Source: Anarhynchus alexandrinus | Lineage: Eukaryota; Chordata; Aves; Charadriiformes; Charadriidae | Length of the DNA: 64,000 nt | Reading direction: 5' to 3' | NCBI GenBank assembly: GCA_008711295.1 | Contig: VUYV01000015.1 | Location: 2,238,846-2,302,845 of the forward strand | In this document: positions 1 through 12,059 of the stretch, piece after piece | How the letters are laid out: the number at the start of each line of letters is the position of its first letter | Numbering within the stretch: position 1 is the first letter of the stretch | Position numbers and translations under genes: made by a program | The notes under the pieces: generated by a model | Told to the model about the DNA's origin: nothing | Database searches by the model: none | Seen by the model: the letters and a program-made list of their open reading frames with translations, nothing else

Positions 1-2200
1 TTGTTGTATGGATGCATTATCCATATTAAAAGCTCTCTAAACAGAGAAGACATACCTCAGAACACTCATTATATTTTCCCTGATTTTTATATATTTTTGC
101 TGAACATCTACTGCTGGCCACTGCTTGAGAAAGGGTACTGGATTACCTTTCTCTTTGATCAGAGGCTCTATAACAACATTTATATCCTAAAATGTCTTTG
201 TTGCCTTTAAGGATAAAGGATTCCTGAGTTATTTCTTCTAACTCTCCCACCCCCATATATGCGTTCCCACTTAATCAGCCCATTCTAACCACTGTATTTC
301 TCCCCCTTGAAAATCAAGGGTGACTTTCAGCTCCCAGCATGATTGGAAAAAAAGTCTGGCAGAGAATAAAGCAAAGAGTTGCTTTTCCCTTCCAGAATCT
401 GTGTGGGAGGATGAGATTGGCACAAGTTATTGGCCAAAATATCACTTACGAGTGGCAAAGCTCTTCCTAGGACAATCTCTTTCACATCCCACTTACAATA
501 ACAACAATAGCCTTGGTATCATTTTAAAAGAGAGAGCAGAGAAGGTGTGGGGGTGGGAAGGGCAGGAATTACAGCCCTTATATTAATCAGATAGAAAAGC
601 TCTGTCTCCCACAATTCTTTCATTAGCTGGCGAGACAGGTGCCCTCCGACCTCCAGCATCACTTACTTCCTTAGTAACAACTACTGCTGGCAGATGATCC
701 CTCTTGTAGACTTCATCCATATTCAAAGAGTTGTCACATCCAACTGATGCTAAGGAGCTAATCAAGTGGAATTTTCTTTTCCTTTTCTTTCTCTTTTTGT
801 TCCCCATTTCGCTCCTTCTCTCATGCTAGAAAGATAGTTCCCCACCATGCAGTCAAACTCTTTTGAACCCTGGGAAAAGGACAGATCCATGGGGAATGGG
901 AGACAATTCCTTTTCTGTTCACACATGAAGTCTCTGATGATTTGTCCCTTTTTACATGTCAAGCGTACGACTGTTTTGCATTCCCATTAATAGCATTTAA
1001 GAATAACCAAACACAACCAGGGGCTTGGCTAAGACAGCTGTCGCACCACACTTGCTGTTTCAAGGCAGGTTGAAAATTTCCCATCAAAACTTTTTGGGGA
1101 TAGAAAATTAAATTTCCAGTGCTGTCTAGGTTTTGGAAGGACATGGCCTTATTAAAGCAGTTGATTTTACAACCGATAGAAGAGGAGGGGAGTTGAGTAA
1201 AAATAATATTTTCCACAGACAAGGGTAATATTTTCACAGACGTTTTCATTTTGTGTTCTTTTTTGCCCATGGTAAGCCCATCAGCTATACTGTGCTTCCT
1301 TCCTGTGTTCAGAACCAGACTTGCCAATGTGGTTCTGAAGTATCCAGCTCATATGAGAATATTTTATGTGCATTTGATGCATTTTCTACAAAAAGTGTTT
1401 CTAACACAGATTTCATGGTCAAGTCTTCTAACCACATGCAAAGACTAAAGTGAGGTAATTTCAGACACTGAGGATGGGAATGCTGAATCTGAAACAGCAA
1501 CTGCATAGGAAAATCTGACACTTATATCCTTGATGAGAAAAAAAGAACCAGAAGATTAATGAAGAAGCCATTTCTGCACTTTTCCATTCTGAGATTTATA
1601 GATTTCTGATCATTTGAATATTCATCTAGGGGAAAATCTGAAGCCATTGAGTTCAGATAGACAGTGAATCTTCATTCACAGCTGTATGTCAATGGCTGTC
1701 AGTCAAACATGAGGGAAAGGGACTCAAAGTCAGGAATTTCTGCCCCAGAAAGTATAGAGCTTTATTTAAGTAAGAAACTCCAGAACACCTGAAATACCTT
1801 ATTTCAAACCTTTGAAAATGATGTATCATTAGACAGAGACAATTCCTAAAATGAGTCCCAGATTTTTCTGGACAATATTTATAAGCAACTGACCTGAAGA
1901 ATCTCTAATAAAAAAGCATCATCTATAAACAATAGCTCTGATACAATGCCACTGATTTATACAATTCAGAGGAAATGCTGACATCCTCCATTCAAGCACT
2001 AATTTCAAGCTACTGGAAATGTTTTAAATCCTGACGGCGCCTGTTCCTCTTCCATGAGTTAATTCAAGGGGAATAAATGTGCAAAACAAAGGAAAGAAGG
2101 AAGGCAAAGGCGCACTGGTACCAGACAAACACCACTCCCACAAATCTCCCTTATTTCCACCATCCGCTGCCAGGTTTCTTGTTAGAATGTGCAATGCATA
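1..2200. other. Non-coding stretch, nothing recognised
   Basis: I see no gene, RNA or named repeat here. Open frames are short and overlap on both strands (for example 122 codons on the minus strand at 959-1327), without domains or good splice context. The sequence is ordinary unique vertebrate DNA with no strong compositional bias. Confidence 0.6.
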
Positions 2201-2226
2201 ATTTACTCCTCATGTCTTTCCTTTCA

Positions 2227-2635
2227 TCATCCTGTGAGTACAGATTCTTCCATAGGCATCCTTGGTGTTACTGCCATTCCTGTCACTGGTGCAAACTGAA
2301 ACTGGCTGGTGGGTTTACTTATGTGAGTGTGCACTCTGCGGGATTGCTGCTGCAACTTCTTAGCAGCCTCTGTCTTCGTGACACTATTTTTGGACCTCCC
2401 TCTCACTCTCTCTTGTCTAGTAATGTCTCGTCTCATGGAGACTGGAGAGCTAAGTTCATTAAAATGGAATTTGGTGGGTTATTGCACAAAATTACCTCTA
2501 TTTACATCTGCTGCCTGTCACTTTCAATGCTCTATGCCTTTTATCACTTAATACTTCCACTACCTGTCCATGCCAACTTTCAGTGGGCAGCAGTTGTAAA
2601 CTCAAGTTAGCATTGCTCGCTGCGTGCACTCCTTC
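2227..2635 (-). pseudogene. Possible broken coding relic, unrecognised
   Basis: Two consecutive minus-strand frames look protein-like. Positions 2635-2501 hold 45 open codons between stops. Positions 2478-2227, in another frame, hold 84 codons including the stop, and are rich in Arg, Lys and Gln in the middle (residues like RRDITRQERVRGR, then TEAAKKLQQQ) and in Met and Pro near the end. After the stop a third frame continues for about 26 codons beginning DDERKDMRS. Frames broken in sequence like this could be a decayed retrocopy, or exons of a rapidly evolving gene. I do not recognise the product. Open runs of this length are also expected by chance in a window this size, so the call is weak. 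The 177-codon frame on the opposite strand (2077-2610) is probably a shadow of the same low-stop sequence. Confidence 0.15.
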
Positions 2636-2639
2636 CTAC

Positions 2640-3595
2640 AGAAGCTGCCTTTAACGGGCTGTGTGAGCTGATGTCTTGGCCAAGAATATTTGTTCACTGG
2701 TAAGACAGAGCTACAGCTGTGCTGGTATCCAGAAATGCCAAGAATATCCATACATGATTTTCCTAGGCTGAATTATAGTTCCTACACTGTTATTAACTCT
2801 TTGGCTACTGCAAAATGTCTTTGTTGAGATCAGCTGGGAAGAAAAGAATAAAGCTGAAAGCAAGCTTTTGGCTGGATTGAGCACTGAACCTGAATCTTTC
2901 CTATCTCAACTGGGCTGGGCTGTAATATTTCAACTGAAAGAGAAGTTCTGAATTTTCGCTGGTGGGAGGCATCTTAGCAGGGATTCAACGAATGACTGCA
3001 TAACAAAACTCATACCTATGAGACATTCAAGAGGTGGAGACCCATTTGAGACCCCAGTGCCTTGAGTTAAAAGACTGGTTAGGCACATGGCAGACCGTGT
3101 TGTCCAGTGGCCGAGTCACAGCCTACAGAGCAGCGTATTACTTGAGTTTAGTATACACTCCTCGTCGCGCAGCACTGCTCCAGGTACTAGAAAATCTTGA
3201 AAACCAACCCATTTTCCTGTCTAACATGCCACATCCATCACCTTCACCTCTGTTTACTTGTGCGAGCAGCTCAGCAGAGATGTTGAAAGGATGAAGAGCA
3301 GCAGAGTGCGTTATTTCCACAGACCTCAGCAGGCACTGGCTAATGTCCCACATCTGCAGAAGCTCAGGCAATTACATTTTTCTTCTCACTTGCTGTTAAC
3401 ATGACACCCAAACACCTAACTGACTACCACAGCAAAGCCAGGAAATCTGACCCCGTGAAAATTAGGCACATGCCAACATGGGACAGTTCAGATCGGGATC
3501 AGAAACAATGGCTTTAAAGGCTTCCTTACTCACACTTTCTTCCTGCCCTTTTGTCAGTGAATTAACACAGCTTCAAAGTGTCTGCCACCCTGATC
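2640..3595. other. Non-coding stretch, nothing recognised
   Basis: Unique sequence. Open frames of 77-86 codons on both strands overlap at 3034-3371 and have no recognisable content. Confidence 0.55.
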
Positions 3596-3599
3596 TCTG

Positions 3600-3765
3600 A
3601 CCATGAGCCTATTAAAATTGCATTGGAAGTTAACAATGAGGATGGAAAACAAAGATCAAATGAATAATGCATAAACAAAGCACTTCAATTAGATATCGAA
3701 GAAAATAATATAAATACATTAGATAGCAAAATATCTTGAATTATAAATTAGATGGGGAAATTCTT
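3600..3765. promoter_or_regulatory. Candidate conserved non-coding element with SOX/TCF-like motifs
   Basis: An A/T-rich block contains AACAAT (3632-3637), AACAAAG (3648-3654), GATCAAA (3654-3660) and AACAAAG again (3674-3680), followed by homeobox-type TAAATTAG sequence. Clustered SOX-like and TCF/LEF-like sites without coding potential are typical of developmental enhancers. This is inference from motif content; such short motifs also arise by chance in A/T-rich DNA. Confidence 0.25.
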
Positions 3766-3819
3766 TTTTTTTTTTTCTCCACTGGGAGGAAAAAATGAAA
3801 GGAAATAAAGATATACATG

Positions 3820-3950
3820 CTCTTTGATTGGCTCATGAGAATAAACTGTGGGGATATTTATACTTCTTTGCTGTTCAAGCTTAATAATTTCATGTGTTTT
3901 TGCAAGATAACACTTAGGTCATGTGATTTCATCAACCAATCAAGCTGCCA
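3820..3950. promoter_or_regulatory. Pair of inverted CCAAT boxes
   Basis: GATTGGCT (about 3826-3833; AGCCAATC on the minus strand) and ACCAATCA (about 3935-3942) are two NF-Y-type CCAAT boxes facing each other about 110 bases apart. A TATA-like ATAAAT lies near 4017 and a CpG cluster starts near 4200. Together they could mark a weak promoter or an enhancer. There is no direct evidence of a transcript. Confidence 0.25.
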
Positions 3951-4199
3951 GGCTCTTCGCTGACACTCAGTAATGAAGTGATATGGTAGAGTAGGACACA
4001 GTCACCTTATCTTTTTATAAATGCATTGAGTGGCATTTGGGATGCCTTCCTACCTTTCCGGTTCATTTGCATTACACAAGAACCCTCTAAATGTTAAAGC
4101 TTTCACTTGCAGCGAAAGTTTGACGCTTCCAGCGGCATTCAAGGATATCTGTCTTGGAGTGGCATAAAAATAATGATGTGCAGTTGTGTGTGTGGGGAC

Positions 4200-4290
4200 A
4201 GGGCTGCGTACGCGTGTGCGCAACAGCCGTCTGAGACGCTCCGGAGCTGTCTCCGGCACCAAAGCAACGCGTGGCGTCCATCCGAGTTGA
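4200..4290. promoter_or_regulatory. Short CpG cluster
   Basis: Twelve CpG dinucleotides fall within about 90 bases, including ACGCGT twice, while the surrounding sequence is CpG-poor. Retained CpGs suggest an unmethylated or constrained site such as a small promoter or enhancer. It is too short for a classical CpG island. It follows the CCAAT pair and lies within overlapping chance frames on both strands (minus 4087-4617, plus 4338-4733). Confidence 0.35.
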
Positions 4291-4299
4291 CAGGCCTAC

Positions 4300-4960
4300 C
4301 CAACCTGAAATCATCTGAGTGCAGTTTCTGAAATCGTTTGAAAGTGGAGTGTCAGGAAGATGTTTGCATGGCGGCTGACATCTCCTCCCGGCGTGGTTTA
4401 ATGACATCCCTCCCTTGTCATAACTCTCCTCACGCTTCACAAATAATAACAGCGGTGGAAGGACTTGGCAAGACGGAGTTGGGGGCAGGAGCGGGAACGT
4501 GGGGAAGGGCTGGGAGGCAGGAAAGTGCAAATCACTGGAGACAAAACCTCTTGAAAGGGCTTGAATCAGCCTCAACATTCGTACCTCGGAGGGTTGTGGG
4601 CGTTTCTTGCTTTCCACATCATTCTCCCATCTTGTTAAACAAAGGATACAGATTTACCTGCCTTTGCCGTTCAGCCCAGTCTAGAACAGCAGGCAAGGAT
4701 GACCTCCCTCTTGGTATGGACACCTGTCTATAAAGGTGCTAATTGTCTTTATGTATTTATTATGATATGTTTGGCAGGTGCAAGGAGGAAAAGGGCAATG
4801 CACATGCTGCTGCCTGCGAGAGCTTCCTCCTGCCTCCACTGGGCTTCTGTCTTTGGTGGGACTGGGAGGCAGGCTGCATCTGGAGAGAAATTAAACTAAA
4901 CACCACAGAGCAAGAGCTGGCGGGTCAAAGTGCTCGACCGAGTTGAGGGGTTTGACCTCC
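4300..4960. other. Non-coding, overlapping chance ORFs
   Basis: Opposed open frames (176 codons minus at 4087-4617, 131 codons plus at 4338-4733) share a locally stop-poor, G/C-richer stretch. Neither shows a domain, signal peptide or convincing splice sites, so I treat them as by-products of composition. Confidence 0.5.
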
Positions 4961-4964
4961 TGAC

Positions 4965-5062
4965 ATAAAACTGGCTCTGCCATCTTCTTGCTGGCTCACC
5001 TTGGGCAAGTTGCCCCGTGCTTCTGCGCCTCAGTTTCACCCTTTGTAAGACTGGGAAGAGAA
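4965..5062 (+). mobile_element. MIR/CORE-SINE relic
   Basis: The stretch carries the familiar central segment of MIR-type CORE-SINEs: a 'GCTCTGCCA' head, then ACCTTGGGCAAGTTGCC, then GCGCCTCAGTTTCACCCTTTGTAA, diverged but in the correct order and spacing. These are tRNA-derived amniote SINEs that stopped moving long ago. The 5' tRNA-like head and the 3' tail are not recognisable. The copy is in sense orientation on the plus strand. Confidence 0.75.
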
Positions 5063-5064
5063 GG

Positions 5065-8000
5065 CAGTGCTACGATTGAGGAATGAAGATTAACCCCAGA
5101 GCAGACCAAACGCTTCAGGATGACATTATACATGTTACAATGGTGTCACATAAGGGATGAACGTGGTTGTTTTAAAATGCCTCATCAGCACTACGTACTC
5201 TCAATTAAATGCAATTATAGCCAGGAAAAATGATCAAGAGCTAAAAGACAGCGTCTGTACTGATTTGATATTTCCCCCACTTCCAAAGAAAGAAGCACAT
5301 TCTCCAAGCATTTGCTAATTAGTGTTGCCCACTTGTCAGCATAAGACTGGGAAGCCAGACTTACGGCCCTGCTTTTTGGTCAGTTCAGTGCATGAGGGAA
5401 AGATGCTGCCTCTGGATTTCCAGCAGGAGATGCACCCAGCAGAACAAGCCACATCACCCATGAAGTCTGTGCGCTGCCAGGCAGAGGAAAGACTTGTTTC
5501 TGTCAGGCGTGAAGACAGTGAGAGAGCCGAGGAGCTGGGGAACCAGGTACGCTCCTTCCCGCGTCTCCAGATGGCTGTCTCAGCTGTCTCTGCAGCCGCA
5601 AGAGGCAGTTTAGGAACTGAAAGCCTGCAACTGCTGCTGAAAGAAACATGATTTGGTAGGTGCTTAGTGTCTGAGGATTTCAATGTGCCATAAAAAGATA
5701 ATTTATAGTAATCATAACAATCACAGGTGAAACCTTGAGGCCTTTAACAGTCTTTTGTGGGGCAGAACGACCACATAAGCTGGTGACAAGTTTGCTGTCT
5801 CAAGGACTGAGTAAATGACTGAACTGCAGTCCAAGGACTGTCTCAGTAATAATACAGCAAAGGGAATGCAAAGACCCTCCTTGCTTTAGCTAATACACCT
5901 GAGGAAGGGCTTCTGCACACCCAAATTTTGTCTTCTCCCCTCCCTCCATACATAGCATGCAGTCTAATAAGAACAGACAGGTGGGTTTCTTTTTTGCTGA
6001 CTAGCTTTGTCTGAGATACAGATATGATTGTTCTTTATAGAAAACATGAAAGTTTGTTGGGCCAAATATGTCTCTGATGTAATGCATTCGAGCACAGTTG
6101 AGGCCCACTTCAACCATCGTGTCCAGCAATTCAAGGGGTATCTGAGGCATGTCTACAGCTCCCTGCTGCCCCTTGGCCACATACACACCACAAGGTACAT
6201 GGAGAAATCTCCCAAGCCCCTTTTTAAATGTCTTTCTGGCAGATGTACAGTGGGCAGGCTCCTGTGAGGGTGGAGGGCATCTCCTGGAGGACAGGAGCCT
6301 ATGTTCTTGCCTTTGGTAGTGATGACTGACTCCGTGGTAGCCTCTCAGGCTTGCATGTGCTCTGCCAGCCCTCTGGGAGTGTATTTACAAATTAAACGAA
6401 AGAGACAACAGATGCTTTCACATTACTTCACAAGGAACTGAATGACAAGGTCAAGGAAGAGGAAAGGAAGAAAAGAGCTTTTTTAAAAGGAGCGTGTACC
6501 TCAGTGGCCAGGATTATCTTAAATGGGCTCACACCTACGGCACCAGGGGAGTCCCTGTGCACTGAGAAAGCCTGTCCTTTGGATGTGCCGTTCAGCTAGC
6601 ATCCTTTCTCTTGCTTCTTTTGGCTTTTCAGACAAAAAATAAAGGATCCCAGTGCATTTTCCTTGTCCAAAAAGACTTAGTCCAACTGCTGGGCCATCAT
6701 TTCCTAGCTCTGCACAGCAGCTTCCCCTCTCCAAGGCTGTGTGTGGGCAGATATACAACACAGAGATTAGCCTTTGTCCTAATCTACAGACTGCTCTTCT
6801 ACGTTTCAGAGTTTGCAAGGAATGCACAGGTACATCACTGAGGAGAGCTGCAAACCAAGGGACCCTCTCTACTCTTGGAGTAGGTGTCTGTGCTTGCTGC
6901 TGGTACAAAACGTGTCCCCTGAAAACACTGGGAGTGGATATGGCACCTGGTTGCTTTGCTGTGCCAGCAACATGGTTCAAGTTTGAGGAGGTGTTTGTGA
7001 GAGTGACGGACAACTTGGAGAGCCAACTGAAGCTTGAATTTGCTGAGGGCTTAGATCAAAGACTGATGTAGTTAATAGAGACTTTTCCTTATCCTCACTG
7101 GGCTTTAAAGTAAATTCCAAGCTCCTTAGGTGAGAATCTCTGGGACTCATTTCACCTAGCACCAAACATCTGAAAATCTGGAGTAAATTCAAATTGAACC
7201 ATGCAAGCTCTCTCTATTACCAATGGAAAGATCCAGACTCCTCAGTCTGGAGAGTGACTCCTGCCCCAGATGTGGAAGTATAACATGAATTTCATGCCAG
7301 AAATTTGTTCAAGTTACTGGAAGAAAGATGCACGGACCAGAACATCAGTGTGAGTCTAGCAGAAACTGTATCAGCAGATACCAGAATATTCAGGTAAATC
7401 TTGAGGCAAGCTGAATGGACACAATGCAGAAAGTCTGCTAAATTGTAAGTGTTACTGTTAAGTGCAGAACGAAATCTAAAATGAGGTGTCTTAGGTGGAG
7501 ATCCCCCTGAATTTCTTACATTTTATATGGCTTGGCTTCCTCAGATGTCTCCATGACCCCAGTTAATGTTTCCTCTGCTATTCACTACATAACAGTAATG
7601 GGAAGAGTAGAGTTTAACTATTACTGCCAGAGGGCATTTAAGGAAAATACTATGCAATTCCCCATATTTAAATAACCGGCTGAGGAGGGCTAACATGTCT
7701 ATCTTAACCGATATCTTTGACAGAGTGGGTACCTAATACCATTAGAGACATTTAGGATGAAGTACCTAAGTGATTTAAGTAGATAAGAATCGGGTGAGTT
7801 TTGGTGGGATGTGCACGCTCTCTCTCTCTTTCTGTTTTTAGTTTGTTTTGTCTCTTTTAATAGAAAATCCACATAACCAAAGGGGAATTTCAAACAAACA
7901 AACAAAAAGAACATGGATTTTACAGATGAACCCAGGGTGCATATAATTAAATCAAAATTATTTTTGAAAGGTTTGTCCCTGATTTGTAACTGTGCTGTAT

Positions 8001-9575
8001 CCCCATATATTTTCAAAGAAATCCCTGGAAACTGATGGGAGCTTAACACACTCTGAAAATTTGGTAATTTCTTTTGGTCCAAAACACAAATTGAAAAAAG
8101 TAGGTACTTCCTTTTGAATACTTCGTCCATGAGGGCACTTATTCCTGAGCATCATCCTTACGCTTGTTTTACAAGTCTCTAATGACCCCAGAGTGTTCGG
8201 GATGTCTGTTCATGTTTGAGCTGAAAGACAGCAAGAGGGAGAGGGGCTGTGAAGGGCAGTCAGTAGTGAAGACAAGTTTTCAGTCTTCGAGCTCCTGAGC
8301 TTTTCTTCCTTGAGATGAAGGTGGGGAAGGGGCTATTCCCCAGCACAGGAACGAGCCCAGCGTAATGGAAGAGAGCGGCTGCTCACGAGCTCTTCTGATG
8401 CAGGCAGGTCCACCGGGAGAGCTCCTCCCGCATGAAAGATCTGTGCTGGCACTAATGAATTTCTTAGCGATTGATTATGGAATCAAAGCTCGTCGTTTGT
8501 CCTCAATGGGGCTCAATGTAATTTCTGCATGTGTTAAAGAAGCAACTCATCTTTGTTGATACAGATTAGGATTAAAACACACAAGGGGAGGTGGGGAAAA
8601 GGATGGAGCTCAAAGCTTCCACCTGTATCTTGTCATCTTTGGAGCTTAGTTTAATAAACACAGAAAACATATGCAGGTGGCTGGTGCAGAAATACTTTGC
8701 CAGCATAGCAGCTGCTTAAAAGCTTCCAAATGTTCAAGATGTTTATGAACTGGGATCTATCTCTTGTCATCCTCCATCCTCCACACTCCCGCACACCTCC
8801 TCTAATTACAAAAAAAATGAAACACTGAATAGCAGGTGCATTCAGATGAAGCTGGGGGTCTGGATTTGTCCCTCCTCACCTCCTGCTATGCTATCAAATC
8901 TAGAGATATGAGAGAGCAGTTTGGGCTGACACAGCCTGGGGTCTCCTCCTGTGCTGCCCATGTGTACCTCATGGCACTTCTTACATTTTAGAAGGTGATT
9001 TAGAGGGGAAATTGAACACGTAGGAGTATATAACTCCAATGTTGGTGTTACAGCCCAAAGTATAAGAACTGCAACACAACAGAAGAAGGTAGAGCAGCTC
9101 TGCATCAGAGGTATGGCACAGAAACTAGAAGTACAGTTCATGTAGTGATGCCTTCTTCACCTCATTACCCTATATCCAGTGGACACTGCAGCTACTGCTC
9201 TGCGTGGGCACACAAAGACTCAGCTTTACCTACACCTTCATTCCTACCAGAGGTATCTCTGCTTGGTTTTTCAAATGACCCTGCTTGTCTGCAGGAGGAC
9301 TTTGGGAAGCACTGACCATGGAGCCTTCCTTCTGCAGCCAGATCTGCCGCAATCCAGGCACGCTGAGCCTTGGTGAGTGCTCAGTGAATCTGCTCCGCGT
9401 GCCAGCTGAGGGAACGATCCTTCCCACTATTGCACTGTAACGTGCGAACCACTGGATATTGCTTTTCTCTTCTTTTCCCCACCCCCTGCCCTGCCACCTG
9501 TGAAATTGCTAAAACTTTTTTCATTTACAGGGAAAATTAAATAAACAAATAAATAAACCCCCAGAACTCAAAGAT
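5065..9575. other. Long non-coding stretch
   Basis: No gene or named repeat is recognised. The best open frames overlap head to tail on opposite strands at 6519-7013 (minus, 164 codons) and 6652-7071 (plus, 139 codons), and at 7699-8130 (minus, 143 codons). None has a recognisable domain. Short A-rich simple sequence occurs at 7893-7912 and 9537-9560. Confidence 0.5.
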
Positions 9576-9581
9576 TTCTTA

Positions 9582-9959
9582 TTAAAGTTCTGAACATATG
9601 CTACTTAGGAAAAAAAAATCTAAGTGAAATTGGCTGATAAAGTAAGAATCCCACAAAGGGCTGTTCTTCCAATCATCCGGTATTTCTCCTGTAATTTCCT
9701 CAGAGATTGTGGAATGATTTTCCAGATGTCTCTGTTCCTTCCAGGTGGCGTGTTCAACATGATTTGGAACAAGGCCAATCTTATGCTTCTTCCTATACAG
9801 GGGAGATGATACTGGGCAAGGTACATACATGTAAAGACTTCCATATTTTTTGAAACAAAAATGGCATGTTTCCTTAAGCATGCAAGAAAAGCACAACTCA
9901 GCGGAATAGTGGTTTTGTTGTGACACTGACAAAATTGCCGTGTCTGAGAACGGTACCAC
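9582..9959 (-). other. Stop-poor stretch, possible very old LINE remnant
   Basis: A 125-codon minus-strand frame contains TGEIPDDWK at about residues 90-98. This resembles the 'TGEVPxDWK' block just upstream of the palm in CR1/L2-type LINE reverse transcriptases. The flanking residues do not continue the family pattern (a 'xANVTPIxKKG' block should follow). All three plus-strand frames are also unusually open here. The match may be coincidence. Confidence 0.12.
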
Positions 9960-10237
9960 CTTTTCTGATCAGTAAGAAGAAAAGCAAGGGTAGCTTTTGC
10001 TATGGGACGGAGTCAGGAGGTAGCACAGTTTCCTACTGCTCTTCAATTTGACTGACATAAATCCTGTTTAGCCTCAAAGCTACTTTGGTTCCCCCCAAAA
10101 CGTTATACCTCCTTGCTGGCCTGGTTGAACATAGACTGGCAGCAGAAACATGCAACTACAGAGCTAGGGCTGCAGGGAGTGGGGCTTCTTCTGGGGATAG
10201 AAACCTACAGCAGATGAAAATTGCAAGGGTAAATTCG

Positions 10238-10297
10238 GGTCAGTCCAAAACCTGTGACATATCCCCGTGTTGGATCAGGCCAAAACCCGTGACATAT
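10238..10297. repeat. Two-copy imperfect tandem repeat, period 35
   Basis: CCAAAACCTGTGACATAT (10245-10262) recurs 35 bases later as CCAAAACCCGTGACATAT (10280-10297), with one mismatch in 18. The preceding GGTCAG/GGATCAG is also shared, so the unit is about 25-35 bases. Confidence 0.8.
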
Positions 10298-10299
10298 TC

Positions 10300-11690
10300 T
10301 GCCTATATTCAGTATCTTTACACATGGGGCAAAGAAACCTGTTCATATCTCTCCTGGAGGGCCTAATCCTGTGGTTGTTTTCTGTAGGGCGCACTGACGT
10401 TTACAGGAGCTGCAGGTGTGCAGCTGCTAACAGGGACCTCCATCTATCTCAGCACCTCTTTCACCTGCAAAAGAGCAGATGTAGCTGACGACAAACTGGG
10501 TGATTCCTCATGGAAAAGTCTGCTCTGCTTTTCACCCGATGCACTCCTTACCCTGCAAATCTAACTGCTTCTCTGTAAATGAGAACCATCCTTATTTTTG
10601 GTACTGGCTCACAGCTCTGCTCTGCATTATCGGAGAGATTAAGCCAATCAGTATTATCAGTGGCCCCAGACTCCCTGCGATGGACAGGTATGGCAGTGTA
10701 AATGCCACAGGTGCATTTTAATACTTGTGATTTTTAAATGACGAGAAGGACCCTTGCTGGGAGGGCAAGAGGGCAAGACAGAGCTGGACTTTGGCTGTGG
10801 CAGAGTCCTTGAGTGGAGTTTTCCTTCTGCTTCTTCCCAGCACTGACGCCAGCTGGGCAATAATGACCTGTTGAGTTTTAAGACAAAAGTAGAAGGGAAA
10901 ACACTTTTCCCACCTCTGTATTGGCCCCTGAGATACACTTAAATGCCTCCAGCATGCCAGCATCATGAGCTAAGCATAAGTGAAGGACCTAGGATCTATG
11001 TTTCTTCAGCTCTACAGTTCACTGTTGCAGTTCCCTCAGCTCAGACTCCATGTACATGTTTTTGCCATTTTCACTCATGTTTTTTCAATCGAAGCCCAGC
11101 CTTTTAATGGGCAAGTTTTTCCAGCAAAGTGCCTAAAAGTTGTTGACGAGACATTTCCCTTCCTCCAGAAAATAAGTGTGATTTTCAGAAAAGCTCCTTA
11201 ATCTTGTGCTGTCAAAATACTAATTTAAATTGAAAAGTTGTATCACCAATGGAAAGCATAATACTCATTATCTGTCTGTAATGTCCACCTAAGCTATCTA
11301 TCCAGAAATGTTCTGTAAGGCAGTGAGTCTGTTACCTTGTGTGCATATAGGAAACTTTCAAGGAAAATTGTAAAAATTAAGAATGCAGTAAATTCTAGAA
11401 TTTTCAAAATTTTTCCCCTTTTCTGAATTGGGGTAGAAGGTGCAATATTTTTGCTAAACTGCTCCTCTAAAACTAAGCTAAGGAACAAGAAAAAGCCCTT
11501 TCTCAGCTTAGGCTCACTGATAGTTTCCACCTCCATAATTATGTGAATACCAGAATACTGTGCTATGATTTTAACCTTTTACATTTTTTCCCTTGTTATG
11601 GTAACCCTTTCTTCCTTGTAGCTTTGCCTGCATTTTACATGTTTCTAGTATATTTTTAGAGCAATAGCCTAGTGCTTTCTTCAACAACCG
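10300..11690. other. Non-coding stretch, nothing recognised
   Basis: Unique sequence with open frames of at most about 93 codons on either strand, none with recognisable content. Confidence 0.55.
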
Positions 11691-11701
11691 AAGCCAATTC
11701 A

Positions 11702-12042
11702 AACATAAATATATATATTTAAATAGTGAAACAAGGAATTTACACAATTTCCACTAAGGTATCTCTTGATACTGGGGGATGTGCTGAAACCAATATTTTG
11801 CCTTGAACTGCTTTGGTTTTCACAACCAGTTTTACAATAAAGTGTGAGATCTATCTTCTCCAACTGAGGATGTTTAAAAGTTAGAGGTCTAAGCTGGTCA
11901 TCCTGGGCTTCCTTTATTGTTATTTTGGGTCTAAAATAGATTCCTGAGGGCAATTCACTGGCTTTTCTTACACACTTTGGCTGCAGCAAAGTGACCTCTG
12001 GAGGCACCTGTTCTTCTGTATTGATTGCAAGGAAAGCCTGGT
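11702..12042 (-). CDS. Uncertain minus-strand open frame, possible exon or relic
   Basis: On the minus strand, a frame opens directly after GTTAG at the 5' end (near 12043-12047; a TAG that is also a possible splice acceptor) and runs about 114 codons to a TGA at 11699-11701. The first part has an ordinary protein-like mix (VPPEVTLLQPKC, then IYFRPKITIKEAQDD and LRPLTFKHPQLEKIDL). The last 15 residues become hydrophobic and A/T-coded (LNIYIYV). No domain, signal peptide or family is recognised. The pyrimidine tract before the putative acceptor is weak. It could be a terminal exon, a fragment of an old retroelement or a chance frame in A/T-rich DNA; chance is the leading explanation. Confidence 0.15.
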
Positions 12043-12059
12043 ATGGCTAACCCAGATTA

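Noticed and set aside
2077..2610. 177-codon plus-strand frame
   Set aside because: Probably a shadow of a stop-poor stretch whose minus strand looks more protein-like; no domain, promoter or splice site.
4087..4617. 176-codon minus frame across the CpG cluster
   Set aside because: Stop-poor G/C-rich composition; an opposed long frame overlaps, and there is no domain.
6519..7071. Opposed 164- and 139-codon frames
   Set aside because: Overlapping long frames on both strands point to local stop depletion rather than a gene.
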